64,000 nt of DNA from JABHIE01 sp964584805 (GTDB lineage: Bacteria > Planctomycetota > UBA1135): positions 62,001 through 126,000 of the forward strand of contig CAZPAY010000005.1 of assembly GCA_964584805.1 (NCBI GenBank), written 5' to 3'. Shown here piece after piece: positions 7,910-17,426 of this stretch (position 1 is the stretch's first letter; each line of letters begins with the position of its first letter). The position numbers were made by a program, and so were the translations under genes. Below the pieces are notes generated by a model, which was not told the origin of the DNA, searched no databases, and saw only the letters and a program-made list of their open reading frames with translations.

Positions 7910-9291
7910 GCCAGCTGGGCATTACATTACTCTTGCATCAGACTCGTATTCTTAAGCTGACCGTCCCGCTGGTCATTTCGTTTTGGCTTCGCTCGGCGTT
8001 TGCCTGGGTGGACACGATTTTCGCTTCGCTCTTGCATGACGGTCAAGGGCAGGCCTTGGGCGATGCATCGATTGCTGCAATTGGCTTGACGCTGCCCTTT
8101 ATGTTTGTACAGACCGCCGTTTGGGTTGGCACTTCTAATGGCCTGACCGCTCGATTGGCAGCTGCGATGGGAGCCAGCGAACAAGGCAAAGTTGAACAAC
8201 TCAAACGAGCGTCGATTCGTATTATTTGGGGATTAAACGCCATCTTCGCGCTTTTGGCCGTAGGCGTTTGGTTTATCAGTTTGCATGTTGGCCTGCCCGA
8301 ATTGGTCGCGAAGCAATTTCAAATTTACGCCACTGTAATGGTGGCAGGGGCGGCATTGACTTCTTTCTGGAGCATCTTGCCAGACTCGCTTGTCAAAGCG
8401 CATCATGACACGCGCGGCACAATGTGGGCGGGCCTTTGCTCGGCATCCACGAATGTGGTTTTGAATGCAGTTTTCGTTTTCGTTTTCGGCTGGGGGATTT
8501 TTGGCATTGCATTCTCGACAGTAATCGGTCGACTCGCTGGTCTCCTTTTTGCCTCAATCCGCGCTCGCCGTCATGAGCAAACTCGGCTTAAGGTCACGAC
8601 TCCTGACCAGTCGTCCTTCCCTAAACCAGTCGCGGCAATCTTGCTCTTGGCTGGGCCATCCATGGTGACTTATTTATTGATGGCGCTTGAGTCCCTCGCG
8701 ATCAACGGCATCCTTGCTCAAGAAAGTGATTCCGTTGGGATGCTCGCCGCTTGGTCGCTCTTCGATCGCACGGTGCGCTTTTTGTCGATGCCGCTCATCG
8801 CTTCGGGCGTTGCGATGTTGCCACTCGCGGCTCGGTTGAGTGGCGAAAAGAATTGGCGCGCGTTACAAGACGAATTGCGTGCTCTCTGGCGTGCGGGAGG
8901 TATTTATCTATTCGCATTTGTAACTCCAATCGCCGTCATCCTGAGCCCAATTCTTGCCGAAGCGCTCACGGATGAGCCCGCAACTTTCCTCCATGTAGAC
9001 GCAGCTTTGAAACTCGTCCCCATTGGCGTTGCTTCGCTCTTGCCTTATTTAGTGAGTCGGTCCGCCTTTGAGGGCATTCAGCAACCACGGCCCGCGCTTT
9101 ATGTTGCATTGCTGCGAGCGTTCGTCCTCGTCGTGCCGCTCACATGGCTGGGCCTGCATTTTCACGAGGCTATTGGCTATTCCCCGATGCAAGGCGTATG
9201 CGCCGGCTTCGCTTTAGGCACTTTTTCTGCGGGTTTGCTGTTGCATCGTTTGCTGCAAAAACAGATGCGGCGCTTCACAACAGCCTCGTAA
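7906..9291 (+). CDS. MATE-family efflux transporter
   Basis: This 461-residue, roughly 12-helix membrane protein has the MATE layout of two six-helix halves, with openings such as KLTVPLVISFWLRSAFAWVDTIF and a WVGTSNGLTARLAAAMGA segment. MATE proteins export cationic drugs or metabolites using Na+ or H+ gradients; the substrate here is unknown. The TTG start at 7906 overlaps the stop codon of the upstream lipoprotein gene (TTGA). Confidence 0.85.
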   Translation: MSQLGITLLLHQTRILKLTVPLVISFWLRSAFAWVDTIFASLLHDGQGQALGDASIAAIGLTLPFMFVQTAVWVGTSNGLTARLAAAMGASEQGKVEQLKRASIRIIWGLNAIFALLAVGVWFISLHVGLPELVAKQFQIYATVMVAGAALTSFWSILPDSLVKAHHDTRGTMWAGLCSASTNVVLNAVFVFVFGWGIFGIAFSTVIGRLAGLLFASIRARRHEQTRLKVTTPDQSSFPKPVAAILLLAGPSMVTYLLMALESLAINGILAQESDSVGMLAAWSLFDRTVRFLSMPLIASGVAMLPLAARLSGEKNWRALQDELRALWRAGGIYLFAFVTPIAVILSPILAEALTDEPATFLHVDAALKLVPIGVASLLPYLVSRSAFEGIQQPRPALYVALLRAFVLVVPLTWLGLHFHEAIGYSPMQGVCAGFALGTFSAGLLLHRLLQKQMRRFTTAS

Positions 9292-9327
9292 TCTCTGCTA
9301 GGATAGGGAACTTGCTTTTTCCCTAGC

Positions 9328-10536
9328 GTGGCGTTCCCCCTTTCCCCTCTGGCAGCAATCCTTCTTTGCGTTGGGCCTCTTTCGGCTCAAGGCGGTGAAG
9401 TTCTTGTGTGGGGTTCCGATGATCATCAGCAAGTTGCCCAAACGCCGACCACAGCAGATTTCACTCAAGTGAGTGGCGGCTGGGAGCATTGCCTTGCGCT
9501 CAAGACTGATGGCAGCATCACTTCTTGGGGCTGGGATAATTACGGCCAAGTTACCGATACACCGTCGGGCACAGGCTTTTCTTTGGTCGCGGGGGCTATG
9601 TATCACAGCCTTGCCGTCCATAGCGATGGCACCCTGCGTGCGTGGGGCTACGATGTCCATGGTCAAGTGAGCAATGCGCCGAGCACGCCAGATTTCGCTC
9701 AAGCTGACGGTGGCCTCAATCATTCTTTTGCGCTCAAAATCGATGGCTCGCTCATCTCTTGGGGAAGCGATGCTGTAAATCAAATTTCTAACACTCCGAG
9801 TGGAAATGATTTCACTCAAATCGCCGCTGGTGCTGAATTTTCATTGGCTTTGCGAAATGATGGTTCAATCGCCCCTTGGGGTTGGGACGGCTACAACCAG
9901 CTTTCGGATGCGCCAGTCGGTAATGGTTTCACGCAGATTGCTGCAGGATGGAATCACGGTATGGCTCTGCATTCCGATGGCAGCCTGACTTCTTGGGGAG
10001 CAGATACATACGGTGCGGTAAGCCAAACGCCAAGCGGCAATGACTTTGTTTTCATCGCTTGCGGTGCGGAGCATTCTTTCGCAATCAAGACCGACGGCAC
10101 GATTGTTTCTTGGGGCCAAGACTTTTTCCAACAAGTGACCAACTCACCAGCCGGTAGCGATTATGTGCAGCTCGCGGGTGGATGGAATCATTCCATTGCT
10201 TTGCGTTCGTCGGCCGCGCCACCGCTCTATACCGTTACGCCTCTTGTCGCTGATGCAATCTCGACCATTGAAGTTTCAAATTGCCCTAATAACAGCCAAG
10301 TTGCTTTTGCCTATTCTTTTGCTGGCCCAGGACCGACCCCGACCGTTTACGGTGATGTCGAAATGAGTATGCCCATTCAATATATCGGGCCATTTCCGGA
10401 GCAGTCAGGCCTTGTTTCTATTCCGGTATATATTCCGCCTGCATTGGCCGGCAAAACCGTGCATACGCAGAGTTTAGTTTTGCAGGGCGCTGGTCAATCG
10501 ATTTTGACCAACGCCCTGCATTTGACGGTGCAATAA
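9328..10536 (+). CDS. Secreted RCC1-repeat (beta-propeller) protein
   Basis: GTG start, short signal peptide (LCVGPLSAQ), then about seven RCC1-like repeats of roughly 40 residues with the pattern GGW-x-H-S-x-A-L-K-x-D-G-S-x-x-S-W-G followed by Q-x-x-x-x-P. The last ~95 residues form a separate beta-rich C-terminal domain. RCC1 repeats fold as a seven-blade propeller used for protein binding. This copy is exported, so a structural or adhesive role is likelier than a nuclear-type exchange function. A 7-bp inverted repeat (TAGGGAA / TTCCCTA, 9304-9325) lies immediately before the start. Confidence 0.82.
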   Translation: MAFPLSPLAAILLCVGPLSAQGGEVLVWGSDDHQQVAQTPTTADFTQVSGGWEHCLALKTDGSITSWGWDNYGQVTDTPSGTGFSLVAGAMYHSLAVHSDGTLRAWGYDVHGQVSNAPSTPDFAQADGGLNHSFALKIDGSLISWGSDAVNQISNTPSGNDFTQIAAGAEFSLALRNDGSIAPWGWDGYNQLSDAPVGNGFTQIAAGWNHGMALHSDGSLTSWGADTYGAVSQTPSGNDFVFIACGAEHSFAIKTDGTIVSWGQDFFQQVTNSPAGSDYVQLAGGWNHSIALRSSAAPPLYTVTPLVADAISTIEVSNCPNNSQVAFAYSFAGPGPTPTVYGDVEMSMPIQYIGPFPEQSGLVSIPVYIPPALAGKTVHTQSLVLQGAGQSILTNALHLTVQ

Positions 10537-10545
10537 ACTCAGCGA

Positions 10546-13110
10546 TTATTCGCTGTCTGAATCCGAGCCCGCGCCAGCGGGTGCCGCCGGTGCATCATCG
10601 CCCTTCCCCTTTTCTGGCTTGTCGCCATCTTCGGGATTGCCGGCCTCGGCTTCGAAGGTCAGCTTTTCAGCGCCTTCCTCGTGCCCGAGCTCAATCAGAG
10701 AGTTGTTCGGCAAGTGCCCGCGCAACATTTCTTCGGCCATCGGGTCTTCGACAAAGCGCTCAATCGCACGACGCAACGGTCGCGCACCATATTGCGGGTT
10801 GAAGCCGTTATCGATGAGGAAATCACGCGCCTTATCAGAAAGGTGCAAGACCAAACCGCGGGTGCGGATGCGCTCTTCGACTTTAGCCATCTCGATGTCA
10901 ATAATCCGGAAGAGATCACTGCGCTCAAGGGGGTTGAAGTTGATGATTTCATCCATGCGGTTGAGAAATTCTGGGCGGAAGAAGCGACTGACCTCGTCCA
11001 TGATGCCCGTCTTGATTTTCTTGGAAACCTCGTCTTCGCTCGTATGGAAGCCGACCCCGCCGCCACCCATCGTGACATTGGCGCCAACGTTTGACGTCAT
11101 GATCACAATCGTGTTGCGGAAATCAATATGCCGACCGAAAGAATCGGTCAAGCGACCTTCTTCCATGATTTGCAGCAACATGTTGTAAACATCGGGGTGC
11201 GCCTTTTCAATCTCATCAAAGAGAATGACCGAATAGGGGCGACGGCGCACTTGCTCGGTCAGCTGACCACCCTCTTCGTAGCCAACATAGCCCGGAGGCG
11301 AGCCGACGAGTCGAGAAGCGTTGTGCTTTTCCATGTATTCCGACATGTCAAATACAAGCATGGAGTCTTCGGAACCAAACATAAACTTGGAGAGCTGCTT
11401 GCTCATCCAGGTCTTGCCAACACCCGAAGGGCCGAGGAACAAGAAACTGCCGGTAGGGCGGTTTGGGTCTTTAAGGCCCGAGCGACTGCGGCGGACGGCA
11501 CGCGCCACTGCGCTAATCGCCTCGTCTTGATGAATCACGGTTTTCGCGAGCTCACCTTCCATTTTCAACAAGCGCTCGGCTTCTTCGGCCGCGATGCTGG
11601 TTACGGGGATGCCAGTCATTTTTGAAATCGTCTCAGCGATGATTTCAGTATCGACTACCGGGCGTTCTGAGTTTTCAGACTCAGCCTCGCGCCATTCTTT
11701 CATTTTTTCTTCGACTTGATTGCGCAATTGATAAATTTCATCACGCTTTTTGCTCGCGGCCTCAAAATCTTGATCGCCGACGAGCAATTCTTTGGCTTGC
11801 TCAAGTTCGGCAATTTGCTTTTCAAGTTCATCCAGGTCGGGCGGTGGAGTAGTCGTGCGGAGGCGCAAGCGAGCCCCCGCTTCATCAATCACATCAATCG
11901 CCTTGTCGGGCAAGAAACGGTTATTGATGTATTTGATGCTCATGTCAACGGCAGCGGCAAGAGCCTCATTGGTGTAGATCACCTTGTGGTGATCGGCATA
12001 GCGGCTGGCGAGGCCTAGCATGATGTCGACAGCATCATCGCGGCTTGGGGGCTCGACGATGACCGATTGAAAGCGACGCTCAAGAGCACCATCTTTTTCA
12101 ATGTTTTTGCGATACTCATCAAGAGTGGTCGCGCCAATGACTTGGAGCTCACCTCGTGATAGTGCAGGTTTGAGCACATTTGCAGCATCAATTGCGCCCT
12201 CAGCACCACCCGCGCCCACAAGCGTGTGAATCTCGTCAATGAAGAGCACGACATTGCCCGCGCGTTGCACATCTTGCATGACGGACTTGATGCGCTCTTC
12301 GAATTGGCCACGGTATTTCGTGCCTGCAACCATGCCAGCAAGATCAAGTGACACAATGCGCCGGTCGCGCAATAGCTCGGGCACTTTGCCGTTGATGATG
12401 GCTTGCGCCAGACCCTCAACGATGGCGGTCTTACCTACGCCAGCCTCACCCAAAAGGACGGGGTTGTTTTTTGTGCGGCGTGACAAGACTTGCACCACGC
12501 GCTCAATTTCATCGGCGCGACCAATGACAGGGTCGAGCTCATCGCGACGCGCCGCCTCCGTTAAATCGCGACCAAACTGATCTAGGGATTGCGTGCGTGA
12601 TTTGCCACTTGGCGCCCCTTCAGCAGGCTCGTCACCTTGGAAATTCTCCTGGCCCTCGGCATCGGGGTCAGCCGCGCCACCCAAAAACTCAATGACCTCT
12701 TGGCGGACGGAATCCAGCTGGATGTCAAGCGACATCAAAACATGAGCTGCCAAACCCTCTTGCTCGCGCAGCAAGGCCAACAGTAAGTGCTCGGTGCCCA
12801 CATAATTGTGGTGGAGGTTTTGAGCCTCAGCACCAGCAAGCTCAAGCACCTTTTTCGCACGCGGCGTAAAGGGGATTTGGACAGGAGACTCGGTCTGCGC
12901 ACCCGGCTTGAGGATTTTCTCGACTTCTTGACGGATGCGCTTTAAATCGCAGCCCGTGGAAACCAAGACATTTGCGGCTACGCCTTGACCCTCGCGGATC
13001 AAGCCGAGCAGGATGTGCTCCGTGCCAATGTACTCGTGATGAAAACGGTGAGCTTCGCTGCGTGCGAAGCCAATCACCTTACGGGCTCGTTCTGTGAAGC
13101 GGTCAAACAT
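10546..13110 (-). CDS. clpC: ClpC AAA+ unfoldase
   Basis: This 854-residue Hsp100 unfoldase feeds substrates to ClpP. In order it has two N-terminal Clp repeats (about 1-150), AAA1 with GEAGVGKTA (about 220) and VLFIDEIH, a middle domain with a UVR-like segment (DFEAASKKRDEIYQLRNQ), AAA2 with GPSGVGKTW (about 560) and ILFDEIEKAH, then a D2-small domain and an acidic Ala/Gly/Ser-rich tail. The mcsA-like gene lies 38 nt upstream on the same strand, matching the ctsR-mcsA-mcsB-clpC theme, but neither ctsR nor mcsB is present here. Confidence 0.96.
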   Translation of the reverse strand: MFDRFTERARKVIGFARSEAHRFHHEYIGTEHILLGLIREGQGVAANVLVSTGCDLKRIRQEVEKILKPGAQTESPVQIPFTPRAKKVLELAGAEAQNLHHNYVGTEHLLLALLREQEGLAAHVLMSLDIQLDSVRQEVIEFLGGAADPDAEGQENFQGDEPAEGAPSGKSRTQSLDQFGRDLTEAARRDELDPVIGRADEIERVVQVLSRRTKNNPVLLGEAGVGKTAIVEGLAQAIINGKVPELLRDRRIVSLDLAGMVAGTKYRGQFEERIKSVMQDVQRAGNVVLFIDEIHTLVGAGGAEGAIDAANVLKPALSRGELQVIGATTLDEYRKNIEKDGALERRFQSVIVEPPSRDDAVDIMLGLASRYADHHKVIYTNEALAAAVDMSIKYINNRFLPDKAIDVIDEAGARLRLRTTTPPPDLDELEKQIAELEQAKELLVGDQDFEAASKKRDEIYQLRNQVEEKMKEWREAESENSERPVVDTEIIAETISKMTGIPVTSIAAEEAERLLKMEGELAKTVIHQDEAISAVARAVRRSRSGLKDPNRPTGSFLFLGPSGVGKTWMSKQLSKFMFGSEDSMLVFDMSEYMEKHNASRLVGSPPGYVGYEEGGQLTEQVRRRPYSVILFDEIEKAHPDVYNMLLQIMEEGRLTDSFGRHIDFRNTIVIMTSNVGANVTMGGGGVGFHTSEDEVSKKIKTGIMDEVSRFFRPEFLNRMDEIINFNPLERSDLFRIIDIEMAKVEERIRTRGLVLHLSDKARDFLIDNGFNPQYGARPLRRAIERFVEDPMAEEMLRGHLPNNSLIELGHEEGAEKLTFEAEAGNPEDGDKPEKGKGDDAPAAPAGAGSDSDSE

Positions 13111-13148
13111 GTAGGTCTCTATCGGGCACTTTCTGTGCCAAAGTTTAA

Positions 13149-13676
13149 TTAATCTAAAACTGGGTCGTCGCCGAGAGTGGCTTCGAGCTCTTTCACGCGG
13201 TCACGCAGGCGGGAGGCCGTCTCGTAATCTTCGCGGGAGACGGCTTGTTGCATCTCTTCTTTGAGCCGCTCAATCGTCGTATCTGTTGATATATCAGGAT
13301 GTTGCGCATAACCATGAATGCGATTTAACACCCCCGAAACGAAGTCGGAAAACAGGTCGTAATCGTTGGGGCAACCAAAGCGACTCTTTTGGCGGAAATC
13401 TTCTAAAGTCCAGCCGCAGGAGGGGCAGGCACCCTTGTCGGGTTGCTGTGCGGGCGAAGTGTCTGCCGAAATGGCAGTCGGTTGACCCGAAAACGCTTTG
13501 CTGAGCATGCTCACGAGTTTAGGGAAGTCGCTGGCACCCGCAATCGGGATGCCTGCAGACTTGGCGCAAGGGGCGCATAAATGCACCTCACCGACGAGCG
13601 GCTCACCGGCCGCGTCGTAGCGGACTTCGGATTGGTGGACCGTCGCCTCGTGTTTCTGACAAGATTGACAAATCAT
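13149..13676 (-). CDS. mcsA: McsA-like zinc/UVR protein, probable ClpC partner
   Basis: This 175-residue protein has a treble-clef type CQSCQKHEATVHQ ... CAPC pair at the N-terminus, a second pair ACPSCGWTLEDFRQKSRFGCPNDY, and a C-terminal UVR motif (LKEEMQQAVSREDYETASRLRDRV). This is the McsA arrangement. McsA proteins modulate ClpC and the arginine kinase McsB and bind metals. Only ClpC is next to it. The ATG at 13676 is preferred over a GTG two codons upstream because an AGGG lies just before it. Confidence 0.85.
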   Translation of the reverse strand: MICQSCQKHEATVHQSEVRYDAAGEPLVGEVHLCAPCAKSAGIPIAGASDFPKLVSMLSKAFSGQPTAISADTSPAQQPDKGACPSCGWTLEDFRQKSRFGCPNDYDLFSDFVSGVLNRIHGYAQHPDISTDTTIERLKEEMQQAVSREDYETASRLRDRVKELEATLGDDPVLD

Positions 13677-13710
13677 GGACACCCTTTTTTAGTGCATAGA
13701 GGCATAGAAG

Positions 13711-15042
13711 TCACTGAACTTCCATCCATTTTTGATAAAGCTGATGAAATAATTTCGCGCGATCGGCAAAATTCAGAAACTCGTCAAAGCTCGAAAAAGT
13801 GGGGGAGTAAAGCAAGGTCTCTCCTTTTTCGAGATCCTGGAGTGCGGCTTTTATGGCTGTTGCGGTGCTGTCGTGATAAACCACTGGAACCCCGACGCTT
13901 GAAGCTTCGACAGCGAGTCGCTTTCCGCCTGGCCCATGTAAATGCGCCACGCGCAAATCGCTCATGGCTTTCACCAAGTCGTCAAGGGCTAGGCTTTTGT
14001 CGTAACCGCCGGCAAGCAATACAACGGGCCCAGCAAGAGCCAGCAATGCCGCGGCCGTTGGCTCAGGGTGAGTCGCGACGGCATTGTCGAATACACGCAA
14101 GCCAGCCGGAGCTTCAAGGGCCATCATCCGGTGCGGCAGGCCCGGAAAGTCGCGAAGTCGCTCAAGCACTTCGGTGTTGTTTGCCCCCAACTGTCGCGCC
14201 GCCACAATAGCCGCTAATAAAGATGGCATCCGGTATTTTTCGTGGAAGGGGAGGTCGTCTTCCGTGGCTCCGATATCTTGCAATAACTGCTCCGAAAGCC
14301 ATGCAATGCCACCATTCGACAAACTTTGCCAACTCGTGCCAAGGGCGGATTCTGGCAGAAGCAAAGTGCAATCATCACATTGGTGCGCGGCAATGCGCTG
14401 TTTCGCACTGTGGTAAGCGTCAAGCGTTTCGTGCCAATCTAAATGGTCGGTGCCGAGGCTAGTGAGGGTTGCGATATGCGGCCAGCCGTCAGGTGCGACG
14501 AGCCGCTCAAGTTGAAAGGAAGACAACTCAACAATTAAGCGGTCGCTGGCGCTCAAACCCTCAGTCATTTCCAGCATCGAGCCTCCTAAGTTGCCAGCCA
14601 GCACGACGCGGCCATCGTGACCACTCAGTAAGTGTGCTGTCAATGCTGCGCAAGTCGATTTGCCATGCGTGCCGGTTACGGCAAATGCCGGCGTGCTGGC
14701 GCATTGCGCGATCGCCAAGTTCACTTCGGTGGTCAGCTCACAATCATGCTCGCGCGCGATTGCCAGCCATTTTGCGCGTGGGGGAACGGCCGGATTCACA
14801 ACCACAAAATCAGCCTTTTCGAATAGTGTTTCATGATGCCCTCCAAGGGCCCAATTCACACTCACGCCTTCAAGCATGCCAATGGCTTCACTCAAGCGGT
14901 CGGCATCGCGCAGGTCGGTAACGGTGACATCCGCACCCAATTTGGTGAGATATCGGGCGCATCCAGCCCCTCCGCCGAAAGAGCCAAGGCCCAAAACCAA
15001 AACGGAACGGCCGCGCAGGTCGTCAGGGTGCAGCACGGGCAT
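13711..15042 (-). CDS. murD: UDP-N-acetylmuramoylalanine-D-glutamate ligase MurD
   Basis: Adds D-glutamate to UDP-MurNAc-L-Ala in cytoplasmic peptidoglycan synthesis. The 443 residues include an N-terminal Rossmann segment (VLVLGLGSFGGG), the ATP loop VTGTHGKST near residue 123, the central NLGGSM and DHLDWH segments, and a C-terminal ligase domain with DNAVATHPEPTAAAL. I start at the ATG at 15042 rather than the in-frame ATG 84 nt upstream because the shorter protein has the family length and because TATTCT sits exactly 6 nt before it. Presence of murD argues for a peptidoglycan wall. Confidence 0.93.
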   Translation of the reverse strand: MPVLHPDDLRGRSVLVLGLGSFGGGAGCARYLTKLGADVTVTDLRDADRLSEAIGMLEGVSVNWALGGHHETLFEKADFVVVNPAVPPRAKWLAIAREHDCELTTEVNLAIAQCASTPAFAVTGTHGKSTCAALTAHLLSGHDGRVVLAGNLGGSMLEMTEGLSASDRLIVELSSFQLERLVAPDGWPHIATLTSLGTDHLDWHETLDAYHSAKQRIAAHQCDDCTLLLPESALGTSWQSLSNGGIAWLSEQLLQDIGATEDDLPFHEKYRMPSLLAAIVAARQLGANNTEVLERLRDFPGLPHRMMALEAPAGLRVFDNAVATHPEPTAAALLALAGPVVLLAGGYDKSLALDDLVKAMSDLRVAHLHGPGGKRLAVEASSVGVPVVYHDSTATAIKAALQDLEKGETLLYSPTFSSFDEFLNFADRAKLFHQLYQKWMEVQ

Positions 15043-15054
15043 GAGCCCAGAATA
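15043..15054 (-). promoter_or_regulatory. Leaderless-type -10 element for murD
   Basis: On the minus strand TATTCT (15049-15054) is followed by 6 nt and the ATG at 15042. It supports the shorter start. Confidence 0.45.
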
Positions 15055-15136
15055 GCGTGCCAAGAAGGGTGAGGGAGTGGCACTCGCCGCCCACGAAGAA
15101 TGCCTGAAAAAGCCTTTAGGTATCAACTAAAACGAG

Positions 15137-15228
15137 TGGCGGAGAGAGAGGGATTCGAACCCTCGGTACCGACAAATCGGTACAATGGCTTAGCAAGCCA
15201 TCGCATTCGGCCACTCTGCCATCTCTCC
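15137..15228 (-). tRNA. tRNA-Ser (GCU)
   Basis: The minus strand folds as a class-II tRNA: acceptor GGAGAGA/TCTCTCC, D-arm, anticodon stem ATGGC/GCCAT with loop TTGCTAA giving anticodon GCT, a long variable arm (TACCGA/TCGGTA), a T-arm with GGTTCGAATCC, discriminator G and an encoded CCA. It decodes AGC/AGU serine codons. A second serine tRNA lies 113 nt upstream on the same strand; a small hairpin (15305-15320) lies between them. Confidence 0.96.
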
Positions 15229-15341
15229 GCAGCGACTCGCGGCCGAAAAATGTACTTGCGCGGTGGCTAAACCGCAAGACAATCGGCCAAATCGATGTTG
15301 GCGTGGCTCAAAAATGAGCCAATCCACCTCAAAAAAAAAGG

Positions 15342-15431
15342 TGGCGGAGAAAGAGGGATTCGAACCCCCGGTGGGTTGCCCCACGCTGGTTTTCAAAACC
15401 AGTGCATTCAGCCAGGCTCTGCCATTTCTCC
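15342..15431 (-). tRNA. tRNA-Ser (UGA)
   Basis: Class-II tRNA on the minus strand with acceptor GGAGAAA/TTTCTCC, anticodon stem CTGGT/ACCAG and loop TTTGAAA giving anticodon TGA, a GC-rich variable arm (GTGGG/CCCAC), a T-arm with GGTTCGAATCC and an encoded CCA. It reads UCN serine codons. It is the first gene of a tandem pair of serine tRNAs with a promoter-like sequence just upstream. Confidence 0.96.
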
Positions 15432-15444
15432 GACCAAGCCGCAC

Positions 15445-15473
15445 ATAATAACGGCGCGTGAGTCGGGGGTCAC
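15445..15473 (-). promoter_or_regulatory. Sigma-70-like promoter of the serine tRNA pair
   Basis: On the minus strand GTGACC (15468-15473) and TATTAT (15445-15450) are 17 nt apart, and transcription would begin just before the tRNA 5' end at 15431. The -10 matches consensus at five of six positions, the -35 at four. Confidence 0.5.
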
Positions 15474-15494
15474 TCAGAGTTATGATATTCAGCC

Positions 15495-17426
15495 ATGCGT
15501 GACTGGATTCGTAACTTTCCCCTCCTGCTGTCGGGCGCCGGCCTGATCGCCGTCGTCGCGTCATTGCGGTTTTTCTATTTGCCAGCCGATCTCCTCGCTG
15601 CGGACGTCCTGTATCTGGGTGATGTTTTCCTAGCTGAGTGGTATGGAAATGCGTTGGTCGCATTTGCACTTTCCGTCGTGATGACGCTCCCGCTGTTTCA
15701 GCGTTTGCAGCAACCACGGTTACTTTTTTATATTGGCTGCAGTATTGGGGTTGTTGGCTTGGCCTTCTCGATGACCCCCGTTTTTTGGCTTTCCCTTTTG
15801 CTAATCGCTTTGGGGTTCTTCAAGCGCTGGGTGCCGTCCGTGAAGATGGCTTGGTCCTTTTCGCTGGCGATTACCGTTTTGGGCCTAGGTATGGGTTGGT
15901 CTGTCGCCGCCAATGCCAAGCTTGCGGATGTCGCTGCTTTTGAGTTGCCCATCCGTAGTGATGCATCCGCTCAGGGCCCGGATGTCATTTTGATTTCGTT
16001 TGACACTTTCCGCGCCGACGCACTTTTTTCGAAGTATCCATTGCGCAAAGGTGAGACTGCGATTGCATTGCCCCACTTTGACCGCATGCGCGCGCAAGGC
16101 CTTTGGTCGCCTTATGCACTTTCGTCAGCTGGTCAAACAGTGCCCGGCCATGTCGGGATGTTGACTGGCCTCGATGCGATGAGTCACGGCGTTCGCTTTA
16201 ATGAAGACCCCGTCCCCGAGGGCTTTACTTGGCTTGCTGAGCGTTTTACAGATGCGGGCTGGAATTCGGCGGCAGTAATTTCTAACGGTTTGCTTTCTCC
16301 TGGGATGGGCTTTGGCGAGGGTTTCGGGCTGTTTGACGCCAACACCGTAAATCGGTCCGAAATTGCTTACCAGTGGGGGATGGACTTGCGCAAGCACAGC
16401 TGGATGGGTCTGCTCCTGCCTAACAACTTGTCTTATTTCATCGCGAGTCAATATATTTTGCGACCGATTCGTCTGGCGCCACCGGCCAAAGCTCGATTGA
16501 TTGAGCATACATTGCGTGGTCGCGGGCGCGTAACGACCGACCAAACCCTCAGCATGATGAGCGTGCTTGAGCAAGACACGCGCCCATATTTCATGTTTGT
16601 GAATTACATGGATGTGCACCAGCCCTATGGTGCGCCCGATGGTTTTCAAGGTCGCATCGTGGGCTCGGATGCCACCCCCAAAGGTGATTATGCGCCGACT
16701 CACCCCCAGGGGATGATTGATTTGCCTGAATTGCGGCGCGTGCAAAAAGGTTTGGCGGCACAAGACCCTGCCGCCACAGTTGCGGCTGAATTTGCACACC
16801 GTAGTTACATGGAAAGTGTGCTTTATCTCGATTCCCTTATGGGTGAGATTTTGGCGCGCGTTGAGGCCAATGGCCGGCCAACCGTCATTATGTTGACGGG
16901 CGATCATGGTGAGCATTTTGGCGAGCATGATTTGATGCTGCACGCAAACTCTCTTTATCACGAATTGCTCGCTGTGCCATTTGTGTTGTGGGGCGAGGGT
17001 GTGCCGGCAATAGGGTGTATCGAAAACAAGGTGTATCTGCGCGATGTTGCACCGACGCTAGCCGCGCTCACGGGCATTTCCATGAGTGGCCTCGAAGGGG
17101 TTGCCGTACAGTTTGGCGTACCGAGCGACCGCGCGCATATTTCGGCAGATGGCGATTTCATTGCCGTCCGAAAAGAGGGTTGGCTCTGGCTGGGGCGTTG
17201 GGTCGATGGTGGCGAGCCTGAGGCCGTTGGGCTTTACCACATTGAGATTGACCCGAGTGAGCGTGAGAATTTGCTAGGTAAGGTTGAGGTGCCGGAAGCT
17301 CTCCACGAAGCCCTCATCGAAGGTTTAGCCCGTGATATTCATGAGGCGAGTCAATCGGAAACGCCTGAGTGGTTGCAAGAGCGACTGACCCAATTGGGTT
17401 ATGTCGACGATGATCACGAGCATTAA
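15495..17426 (+). CDS. Membrane-anchored sulfatase-like enzyme with Thr nucleophile position
   Basis: This 643-residue protein has four or so N-terminal transmembrane helices (to about residue 145) followed by an alkaline-phosphatase-superfamily domain outside the membrane: VILISFDTFRADA (first metal site), GQT215-VPGHVGMLTGL at the sulfatase nucleophile position, and MLTGDHGEHFGEHD (second metal-site Asp-His). The nucleophile position holds Thr, not Cys or Ser, so formylglycine activation cannot occur. The tail reads LTQLGY, as in the other two such proteins here. Membrane anchoring plus Thr resembles phosphoglycerol or phosphoethanolamine transferases, but the overall motif context is sulfatase-like. 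Confidence 0.8.
   Translation: MRDWIRNFPLLLSGAGLIAVVASLRFFYLPADLLAADVLYLGDVFLAEWYGNALVAFALSVVMTLPLFQRLQQPRLLFYIGCSIGVVGLAFSMTPVFWLSLLLIALGFFKRWVPSVKMAWSFSLAITVLGLGMGWSVAANAKLADVAAFELPIRSDASAQGPDVILISFDTFRADALFSKYPLRKGETAIALPHFDRMRAQGLWSPYALSSAGQTVPGHVGMLTGLDAMSHGVRFNEDPVPEGFTWLAERFTDAGWNSAAVISNGLLSPGMGFGEGFGLFDANTVNRSEIAYQWGMDLRKHSWMGLLLPNNLSYFIASQYILRPIRLAPPAKARLIEHTLRGRGRVTTDQTLSMMSVLEQDTRPYFMFVNYMDVHQPYGAPDGFQGRIVGSDATPKGDYAPTHPQGMIDLPELRRVQKGLAAQDPAATVAAEFAHRSYMESVLYLDSLMGEILARVEANGRPTVIMLTGDHGEHFGEHDLMLHANSLYHELLAVPFVLWGEGVPAIGCIENKVYLRDVAPTLAALTGISMSGLEGVAVQFGVPSDRAHISADGDFIAVRKEGWLWLGRWVDGGEPEAVGLYHIEIDPSERENLLGKVEVPEALHEALIEGLARDIHEASQSETPEWLQERLTQLGYVDDDHEH

Noticed and set aside
9328..10536. 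Nucleotide repeats suggesting a CRISPR-like array
   Set aside because: They encode degenerate RCC1 protein repeats and are not identical direct repeats with spacers.
15229..15341. A terminator between the two serine tRNAs
   Set aside because: The GGCTCA/TGAGCC hairpin (15305-15320) has no U-run after it on the transcribed strand; the T-run lies before it.
16125..16961. Long minus-strand open frame (278 codons) opposite the second sulfatase-like gene
   Set aside because: Its translation has no family features and it is fully antisense to a well-supported gene; it is a codon-bias shadow.
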